A stretch of DNA of 64,000 nt from Gymnorhina tibicen (taxonomy: Eukaryota > Chordata > Aves > Passeriformes > Artamidae): positions 894,983 through 958,982 of the forward strand of contig VXAZ01001725.1 in NCBI GenBank assembly GCA_013399875.1, in the 5' to 3' direction. Shown one piece after another: positions 56,790-64,000 of this stretch. Position 1 is the stretch's first letter; every line of letters starts with the position of its first letter. The notes under the pieces were generated by a model, which did no database searches, was not told the DNA's origin, and saw only the letters and a program-made list of their open reading frames with translations. The translations under genes were made by a program, and so were the position numbers.

Positions 56790-57160
56790 CCGGCTCCACA
56801 TGGTCCTTTCCGCGGGGCGAGGGGCATCCGCACTGCCGGGTGATGGAGTGCGGAGGTGCCCCGGGAGGGAGGTTTAGGGAAGAGAGCAGGGCCCCGGGGC
56901 AGGCACGAAAGGTGCGGGCGGGGTGCGCGGGGGTTCCCAGCCGGGGGGCGGCCGGAGGTGGCTGCATCTGGCGGGGCGGCCCGGGGAGAGCGCGGGCACC
57001 GCTTCAGAGGCGGGGGCTGCCCTGGGGAGGGACACGAGGGGGGAGAGGAAACGAGCCACCTGCAGCTGTGACAGAGGCTTTGACCTTCACCCCGGCTCTG
57101 GCCACAGCCCCTTTCAGGGCGAGCTGGAGCGTCTGGGAGACACAGCCGCCCTCTCCCCCC
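56790..57160. promoter_or_regulatory. CpG-rich block
   Basis: This is very GC- and CpG-rich sequence (56,800-57,060). The 194-codon plus-strand frame across it has overlapping frames on both strands and low-complexity Gly/Arg/Ala composition, so I do not call a gene. It could be a CpG island of the EN2 neighbourhood. Confidence 0.4.
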
Positions 57161-57429
57161 CGGCTCATCAAGTCACTGGCCGTTGGGCGTTACTTCCACA
57201 TACAAGCTGGGCAGAATAGAAATGCAGATCAGCTTCTTTAGCATTTGAGAGCAGGTCAATGCTGGGAAATGCTCTTCTCAGACAGCCTCTTTTGTCTGTG
57301 ATTTTCCAGTGTTTTCCACTTTCTCGATATGAGCAGAGACAGGTAATACGACAAAAAGCGAGATAAATGTACGTTCCCATTTGCTGTTTAAGGGAGAAGG
57401 GAGGTGGGAGGGAGGAAAGGAACCTGATG

Positions 57430-57660
57430 TGGGTTTGAGATACTCCAAATTAATGAGAATTTTATTTGGAATCATTACTGCCGTTCAGAATGCGAAGTTA
57501 CAATGCATTGCTTTTTAAATTGAATTGATATAATTATAAAATTATCTCCACATAATTAACTCAAGGATTACGTTTGATTCTATTTAGCATGTAATCAAAG
57601 CCTATTATGTTTTAGCTATAGGAACACCAATTAATTTAAAAGGGTTACTTAGACCCATTT
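57430..57660. promoter_or_regulatory. Candidate conserved AT-rich element
   Basis: About 230 bases are dense in ATTA/TAAT cores (for example 57,520-57,560 and 57,625-57,645), wedged between GC-rich blocks. The sharp composition contrast and lack of repeats suggest an enhancer core. The inference is from sequence texture. Confidence 0.35.
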
Positions 57661-57799
57661 GGAAAGGGGGGGGGAAGGGGAGAACAGCTTATCAGTGGCA
57701 TTATTGCAGCTATATTGCACACCAGAAAAAACCTAAAAAAAAAAAGGACGCCGAAAACTGAAGTTCCACAAAATGAAACTCTAAGAAACACGGATTCCC

Positions 57800-59480
57800 A
57801 TCGGAGATACGGCGCTGGAAAGTTGTGTGCTCCCAGCCCCGCTGCTCCTCCAGTCCCTGGGGGGCGGAAGCCCCTCTGACCTCTGGCATGGGAACTTGAA
57901 AGGTGCAGGGTCACCCCTCTTCCCCGCACCCATCAGGGCAGGTTTGGCTTCCTTCCCCCTTCCCAACACTCTCTCTATCCTATTTACCCACGACATGCAA
58001 ATATGGCCTGACTGGGGGATGCTGCTCTGGCTGGTGGGCACTGCTGGGCTTTCCCTCCCAGCCCTGCGGGGACTCCGGTGGGCACAAGGACGTGGCGGGG
58101 GACTTGCGGGATGAGGACTCAGCATTAGCCCTCTGCAAACCCAGCCAGTCGGAAGAAATTTGGTCCCGGGGGCTTGGGAGGGTGAAGACGAGAGGGGGCG
58201 GCTGGGGACTCCCGGGGCGGGCAGAGGCTCCCACCGGGCCGGGGCCGCCAGGGGGAGGGGGGTTCCCTGCCGGGGCCGGGCGGCTGGAGCCCTCCACCAC
58301 CCTGCGATCTGCTGCTCCTGGGCCCGTCCGGGCTGCCCTGGCTCCATCCCCACGGGAAGACGGCACTGAATAAAAGCAGTTTCTTTAGGAGGAGAAACTA
58401 TATTGTATTCTTCTCTTTCTCCAAGAAATACAGGGTGGTCGCAACCGGCCGCAGCCCAGCCTCCATCCAGCCTGCCTAACGCAGCGAGCACCGGGGTTCT
58501 GCGGGGACACGGGCCCCTTTCCCCTCTGTTCTTCTGGGAAGGGAACTGGAGAGGACGAGGACTGAGCCCCCCCGCAGGGGAAGCCCCGGGGACACGCGGG
58601 GAGTGGGTCTGTCCCCCCCCTCCCGTCGGTTCCCACGCACGGCCCCGCAGTGACGCGGGTCAGCCCGGCGCGTGTGTGCGTGAGACTGGCTTCTTTTTTG
58701 CCTTTTTTTTTTTTTTTTTTAGACGTTAAAATGTGTCAAACGCCAAATTTAAATCTCTTTCCATGTCGAGGAGACGGTGGGGCGAGAGGAAGTGAGGATG
58801 GCAGACGTGGGCAGGCAGGGCCGGGCAGCGGGCAGCGGGCAGCGGGCAGCGGGCAGCGGGCAGCGGGCAGCGGGCAGCGGGCAGCGGGCGGGGACAGGGA
58901 TGGCCAGGGGAGGGCAGTGGGCAGGGGAGGGCGGTAGGCGAGGGGCTGCCGTCGGGCTCCGGGCGTAGCTGTCGGTGGAGCTGCCGGCTCCGTCGTCTCT
59001 TCCTGCCTGGGCTCATCCAGGCCACTTGTTCCCGGTGCTGGGGCCAGGCTTTGGCCGGCAGCCTTGCTGAGTTTGCCAGGGGTCCCAAAATATGTGACAG
59101 AGCAGATTGAGGACGGGCTAGTGCTGGTTTTAGCTGCAAGGCTGGTCTCGGTGTGTGTGAGCGGTGAGCTCAGGGCATGGATACCCCTCCCTAGCGCTGC
59201 ACAGCCCAGACCTGCCCCCTCTCCAATTCCACAGAACCCAGCTCCGCTGTCGGGGACCAACCCAACTTTCCGTACAGAAACCCGGGACTACCTCACGCTT
59301 CCCAAATGTGTCTGGGTGCGTTTCTGCCGGAGCCACGGAGCATCCCCCGGGCTGTCACAGCTCAAACTTCTCCCCCTGCACATCCCATCATCCCCGGCTG
59401 CTGCTCCCGGGCCCGTCCCGGGCTGCCTCGGCTCCATCCCTGCGAGAAGAGGGGACAAATTCTGCCCCTAGTACCCAAGT
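57800..59480. promoter_or_regulatory. Extended CpG-rich region 3' of EN2
   Basis: This is a GC-rich region with many CpGs and long open frames in all six frames, up to 236 codons (57,781-58,491 minus), none resembling a known protein. It contains the GGGCAGC minisatellite and one pair of diverged direct repeats. It is likely a CpG-island cluster of a developmental locus. Confidence 0.4.
58823..58889. repeat. GGGCAGC minisatellite
   Basis: About 9.5 perfect copies of the 7-base unit GGGCAGC. Each unit supplies a GGG run, so the plus strand could fold into G-quadruplexes. Frames through it give repeated SGQRAAG-type peptides that are artefacts. Confidence 0.97.
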
Positions 59481-59579
59481 CCGGCCCCTGCCCAAACTTG
59501 TTTGATTGTTTGTTTTTAAGACGACGCGAATTTGTTTATAAAATGGACTCGTGGCCCTTTGAAACAAATTGTTATTAAC

Positions 59580-59960
59580 CTTCCCCTTCTGAGCGTTTCA
59601 TAATCACAGATGTTAGTTTGGAGATGATATCCAAACATCCCAGGGGTACTTTTGATAGCTGCATGGGCGGGGATTGAATGTGGCGGTCGGATATTAAATC
59701 AGCGGGATACAGAATTACTTTTTTTTTCCCACAAACCCGAGCTAGCTAAATAGTTTCCCCCTCTAACTCTGATATGCATTTCACAATCCATGGCTCGGAC
59801 ATTTGCATATATAGTGCCTGGGTGTGGGTTTGTACATCGCATGTGCCATATCCTGCGTTAACAGCGAGCGGAGGAATACCTTCACTAAACCTCAGTGCTC
59901 AGAAGCTCATTGAACAGAGTTACGGGGAAAATACGCCTAATTAATTACACGGAGGGACTG
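59580..59960. promoter_or_regulatory. Candidate conserved non-coding block
   Basis: This is non-repetitive sequence with an even base mix, including an octamer-like ATTTGCAT (59,800-59,807) and a TTAATTA core near 59,940. It lies about 4 kb from the probable EN2 end. The texture suggests a conserved element, but this was not tested. Confidence 0.33.
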
Positions 59961-62059
59961 GTTGGCGCCGGGCAAGTGCAGATGTATTTTTGTTCGGCCC
60001 TGAAATACTTCCCTGGGTTGGCCGTTTTGTTCGGTTAGTTAGTTTGGTTTTTTCCTTTTTAAAATTTTTTTATTGGACTCTGCTGCTCTGACTGGAGGGG
60101 AAAAAGCCTGCCCCACTAGATAGGGGAGGGAAATCTCAAGGAGAGCTCCCTGCTAGGATAAAAACGCTGCCAGCCGTGTGACTCCAGGGCCAGTCCTGCC
60201 TCTGCCCTTGCCCCGGCGCAGCCGGATTTTGGGGGAGGCTGTGGCTCGGCTTCGGGGCTGTTGTGGGTTGGGGTTGGGATTTTGTCTTTTCCAAAACAAA
60301 AAGGCTGCTTCAGGAAGGGGTCGTTGCTTTGCTAAAATTGCAAAAGGAGCTTGTGCGGCAGCTCCTTCTCTTAAAATAATTTGAAATTTTAAATTATCGA
60401 GGGCTAATTCAGCTGTGCCGTCCTTCCCGAGCCGGCGGGGAGCCGCTGCCCGGGCGTGGGAGCGCGTTCTGGCCGGCGCACGGGAAGCAGCAGCCGCTCA
60501 AAGGGTGGCGAAGGCAGCAGCGGAGCGAGTCCCTCCGAACCTGCGCCTCTTCGCAAGGAAGCACTCCCCAAAATATCGGAGGCAGGTGAGAAGTGCAGCC
60601 CATGTGAGGCATTCGCTGCTCCCACTGAAGGCACGGCTTACCAATGGCAAATACTTTGTGTTCTGCTCTGAATAAAATCCAAGCAGCAGCGAGATATTGT
60701 CTGTCCTTGCTCCACAGACTGGACTAGCTTGGAGAAGTTTCACTACTATTTTTTTTAACCTAAAACTACATATTTCTGCTGGTGTCACACATCTGTTTTC
60801 TGTTCCCAGCATTTCTTACAGGCTGGGTGAGGACAGGTGGAAACTCCACTTCTGCCTGCACTCTTAGGAGCAGGGCCAAATTTTATCCCACTGCAGGTTT
60901 AGTGACTTCCTAAAAAAAATACAAATAATATCTCCGTGGGACTTACCCACCCTCGTGTAACACACCCACGGTGCAGTTTTGTACCGTCGGACAACGTGAG
61001 CTATTTTTCAAACCAGATTTAAAACTCTTCTTTAATGCCCACTGCCATCGATTTTCTCCCAAGGGATTATAAATCACCTGACCCCATTAGTGGTGGTGAC
61101 AAAAAAAAAATATATATGTACGTATCTCAAAAGCACGCAAACCAGAGAGGCTGGGAAAATAAAGCAAGATGGGAAGCAGGAGCCCGCAGTATCCTGGTAG
61201 CATCCCCGCATTCCCGCCGCATTCAGCCCTGGTCCCAGCTCCTCCGGGCAGGTGAAGCCCTTGGTGCATCATCCCAGAGGCAGCTCCGCTCCTGGAGAAT
61301 TTTGCCCTTTGAAGAATATATCCCAAAGTACCAGCTTGAAAAAAATAAAATACTAAACAAAATTTTAAATACGCCCTTCCCCCCCCACACACCACCTCTT
61401 TGGTTTTGTCTGGGAGCGTGTCCCCTGCAGCAAGAGCGACCCTGAGGGTGAGTGGGGCTCTGCCCTTCCTCCCTCTCCTGCCTGCGGAAAGCTGTTTCGG
61501 AGCTCTTGTGCCCTTTGTCGCAGCAAGGCTGATGATCGCTTTATTTTTGTCCAGCCTGTCCTAAAATCGTGGTACTGTCATTTCCCGGGGCTGCCAAGTA
61601 TTTTACAGGGTGCCTGGTTTCGTGGCGTGGCATCGGCAATATTCCATCCCCTCTTCCCGAGCTCCAGGGTTACGTGTTTTTCTAGCAGAGGTTTTCCAAA
61701 CGCTGCCTGTCAGAGCATCACACCACCGGGTATTTAAAGTCTTGAAAAGGTGAAACCTGTTGACAGTTCGTGAGATTAAAGAGATTTTCTTTTCCGTTTT
61801 CAGCTCCTTTTGAGCAGGAGGAGGAGTGCCCGAGAGGGGCTCGGTGCCGGCTGGCGTTCGTCCTCTCCTTCAGCCTAGAAATGAATCCCCCAAAGTTTCC
61901 TCATTAAGTCAGAAGGCTGATGAAACGCCTGGCTGCAAAACCACCTCTCTCATAAATCGCCACGGATTTTAACCCCCCACCCCCCACCCCAGTAAAGAGT
62001 TGAAACTACGAAATACTCCTAATTCCAGCTCCAGCGCTCAGGAGGGCAGTCTAAAGGCT
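59961..62059. other. GC-rich non-coding region
   Basis: CpG-rich patches (60,170-60,250; 60,410-60,560; 61,790-61,860) alternate with AT-rich stretches. Open frames are short or overlapping. No exon was recognised. Confidence 0.4.
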
Positions 62060-62450
62060 GAATGAACATTTAGGGATATATATTCCCGAGTAGCTCCATT
62101 GTAACATCTGAGTGACACGGGTTTGATTTCGTAATAAAGTGGGTTGTTTGGTTGGGTTTTTTTAAATTATTATTATTTAATGCAGTCCTCGAGAATCGAA
62201 ACACACAAAATGCAGCGAGAATGTTCACAATGTTGAGAACACAGTTGTAAATAGAAACATTCATATTTCATCCGATTATAAATATTTGATACTGCAATTG
62301 TAAAATGCACATGTTTTATAAACTGGAGAGAAGAAAAAAAAAATCCTTTGCTTTCTTGCTAAAAGGCAAAGTCATTTAATCCTGGCTCCTAAGCAGCTGA
62401 TGGTTATTCACAGAATTCAAAATTACAGTTTTTATTTTATAGCTGGATTC
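62060..62450. promoter_or_regulatory. Candidate conserved AT-rich element
   Basis: This is non-repetitive AT-rich sequence between GC-rich blocks, about 1 kb downstream of the probable EN2 poly(A) site. It is followed by a poly-pyrimidine run (62,452-62,490). Possible enhancer or extended UTR sequence; weak evidence. Confidence 0.25.
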
Positions 62451-62559
62451 TTTCCTTCTTTTTTTCTTTCTTTTTTTTTTCTTTTTTTAAATTTTTTACT
62501 ACTATGTACAGTGTGTATCTATTACAGCTGCAAAATAAAGAGGTTTTAAGGCAAAGCGA

Positions 62560-63200
62560 GAAGTTTTTCCCCCCACAAACAGCGTCGCAGGAGAACCCGT
62601 TCCTGAGCAGCCGCCCACGCACACCCAGGCCCACGCGGGACAAATCCCCCCTCCGGAACGGGGAGAGGGACCCCACGCTCCGGGACAAACGGGTTCAACG
62701 CAGCACAGCGCCTCGAACCCCCCAAAAACTCTGCTTACAGGGAGGTGTCTGCGTGAGGAAGGGGGGTGTGGGGAGAAACACCCACCCGCAGGCTGCCACG
62801 GAGCGTCGCGCTAGCGGGGACCGCGCTGCGGAGGGGAAGGAACAACTAAAAATGGTACTTTTTGGGGGGAGGGGGGGCTAAAACGCTCCCAAATGTTTCG
62901 GGGAGGTGATGCCGGAGCGGAGCCGGGTCCCAACCCTCGGCTGCCCTCCGCGGAGGGGCAGCGGGGCCGTGAGGGAGCAGTATCCCGGAGGGGCTCCCGC
63001 TTTTCGGAGATGGGGTTCCCGAAGTTTTCCAAACAAGATGGAAGGGGGGGGGGGGGGCTAACCCCGTCTCTATTCCGCATCCNAGATGGAAGGGGGGGGG
63101 GGGTGCTAACCCCGTCTCTATTCCGCATCCATGCCTGCATTCCGCATTCACGGGCGCCCGTGGCTCTCGTTGGCGATGATGAAGGAGTAGAGGTTCAGGA
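62560..63200. promoter_or_regulatory. CpG-rich block beside EN2 3' end
   Basis: This is CpG-rich sequence downstream of the probable EN2 transcript end. Open frames on both strands are composition artefacts. It contains the single-N duplicated segment listed separately. Confidence 0.35.
63036..63130. repeat. 47-base direct duplication around a single N
   Basis: Two 47-base copies (63,036-63,082 and 63,084-63,130) flank one N at 63,083. They differ at one base in the G run. This is the signature of a mis-joined gap, so the duplication is probably not real. Confidence 0.85.
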
Positions 63201-63464
63201 ACGGACCTCGGGCATGTTTCGGGACGGTGCTTTGAGATATGTTTCCCTACCGTTACTTAAATTTTTCTTTCTTTTAAAATTAAATTCTCCTCGTCTATCC
63301 CCAAAATCAACCCCAGACACCCCAACTCCAAAAAAAAAAAAAAACCAAAAAAAAGCACCAAAAAACCACTACAACCATCCAAAAAAATAAAAAAGAAAAA
63401 AGAAAAAAAAGGGGAAAAAAGAGAAAAGGTTAGGGGTGGGGTGAAAAAAAAAGTTAAAACTCAT
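63201..63464. other. A-rich sequence downstream of the poly(A) site
   Basis: Many poly-A runs lie at 63,330-63,455; they read as U-rich on the minus strand, just past the probable EN2 cleavage site. No gene was seen. Confidence 0.5.
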
Positions 63465-64000
63465 AGAACAAATAGAAGAACTATTTATTCGGCTCACAGT
63501 CATGTGAAATGCAGCAATGAAAATCTTTGGACTTCAGCAAAAGTTGTTTTTAATTTTTTTTTTGAATTTCAAAAAACAGCGTCCAATGTCCATTAAAACT
63601 GCGCTTAAGTCTATGAAAAAGTAACTTAAGCTTAAAAAAAAAAACCATAAAGATAGCATCTAAAAAATCCATACAACCAAAAAAAAAAAAATCCAAAAGA
63701 ACCAAAGAAACCAAACAACAAGCCCAAACCCCCAAAACCAACCAACCAACAAAATAAAATAAAACAAAAAATTATAATCAGATATCTTGGATTTTTACAC
63801 CACCTTACCTGTAAATTATATATACATAGAATATTGCAGAATTATATCTAATACACAATATTTTCACTATTAATGCTGGTATAATCTTTATACACTGGCC
63901 CTTATGTTTCTTTTTATTTTTTTTAATTAAATTATTGCATTGTATAAACTTTGACTGCAAACGGCCCCCCCACCCCTGCCTCCCCCCTCCCTACATAGTC
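63465..64000 (-). other. EN2: Probable 3' UTR end of EN2
   Basis: On the minus strand an AATAAA signal lies at 63,489-63,484, followed within about 60 bases by a U/G-rich stretch (complement of 63,405-63,460), as expected of a poly(A) site. Cleavage would fall near 63,455-63,475. Upstream on that strand lies about 500 bases of AT-rich, stop-dense sequence of UTR character. The segment around the signal (minus strand, about 63,540-63,480) resembles what I remember of the end of vertebrate EN2 mRNA. EN2 and CNPY1 are convergent neighbours in human, which fits CNPY1 on plus and this on minus. EN2 encodes an Engrailed homeodomain transcription factor. No homeodomain is present here, so the coding exons must lie beyond the right edge. 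The assignment rests on memory and synteny, not alignment. Confidence 0.6.
63484..63489 (-). promoter_or_regulatory. EN2: Poly(A) signal AATAAA of the probable EN2 transcript
   Basis: The plus strand reads TTTATT here, which is AATAAA on the minus strand, in the context GAGCCGAATAAATAG. A U/G-rich downstream element follows on the minus strand. It is the best placed minus-strand signal near the right edge. Confidence 0.6.

Noticed and set aside
56657..57241. 194-codon plus-strand open frame.
   Set aside because: Overlapping long frames on both strands, Gly/Arg-rich composition and no homology recognised; explained by GC content.
57781..58491. Longest open frame of the window (236 codons, minus).
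   Set aside because: It lies in CpG-rich DNA where long open frames occur in several frames at once. The peptide is Pro/Ala/Ser/Arg-rich with no domain and no splice context.
56600..63400. Search for EN2 homeodomain coding exons in the GC-rich right part.
   Set aside because: No frame contains the WFQNKRAKIKK-type homeodomain signature on either strand; coding exons are inferred to lie beyond base 64,000.

Overview
This window is vertebrate nuclear DNA, almost certainly from a bird. It carries several fragments of CR1 LINEs, some with recent-looking avian CR1 3' ends (36.0, 47.8, 13.1 and 4.8 kb). It has one MIR-type SINE, no Alu/L1-like sequence, and low gene density with long AT-rich non-coding stretches. 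I see no prokaryotic or viral gene set, no operons and no CRISPR array. Species cannot be decided from the sequence. Nearly all long open frames are chance readings in GC-rich blocks or antisense of repeats.

The recognisable protein-coding content is small. A 97-base exon at 22,891-22,987 (+) encodes the saposin-like C-terminal part of a Canopy protein and fits CNPY1 best. A phase-compatible candidate terminal exon lies at 27,556-27,662 (+). At the right edge, about 63,465-64,000 on the minus strand reads as the end of a 3' UTR with a poly(A) signal. Gene order in other vertebrates (EN2 and CNPY1 are convergent neighbours) and remembered similarity to the end of EN2 mRNA make this the probable 3' end of EN2, whose coding exons would lie beyond base 64,000. 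If so, the window is the CNPY1-EN2 interval. Both genes belong to the midbrain-hindbrain boundary / FGF signalling context in other vertebrates.

Layout. 1-22.5 kb: upstream or intronic DNA with CR1 fragments at 4.8 and 13.1 kb, an unidentified decayed coding-like stretch on the minus strand near 1.2-1.8 kb, a candidate conserved block at 16.2-17.6 kb, and a CpG-rich block at 20.1-20.8 kb. 22.5-27.7 kb: a sequence gap, the CNPY1 exon, an intron and the candidate last exon. 27.7-41 kb: AT-rich intergenic DNA with a conserved-looking block (32.2-32.7 kb), a CR1 tail (36.0 kb) and a MIR (40.4 kb). 41-50 kb: an orphan CpG-rich block, then a repeat-rich section with ancient CR1 pieces, a young-type CR1, and a TTTCC/TTCCC satellite spanning a gap. 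50-56.5 kb: several non-repetitive AT-rich blocks that look like regulatory DNA. 56.6-63.2 kb: GC- and CpG-rich DNA flanking EN2, with a 7-base minisatellite, a diverged duplicated segment and a one-N assembly duplication. 63.4-64.0 kb: the probable EN2 3' UTR.

I did not find a new biological system. The most useful leads are the Cys-to-Trp difference in the CNPY1 exon, the uncertain CNPY1 C-terminus, the unidentified decayed coding-like stretch at the left end, and the cluster of putative regulatory blocks. Conservation, CpG content and repeat identity were all judged by eye; no alignment or database search was run.
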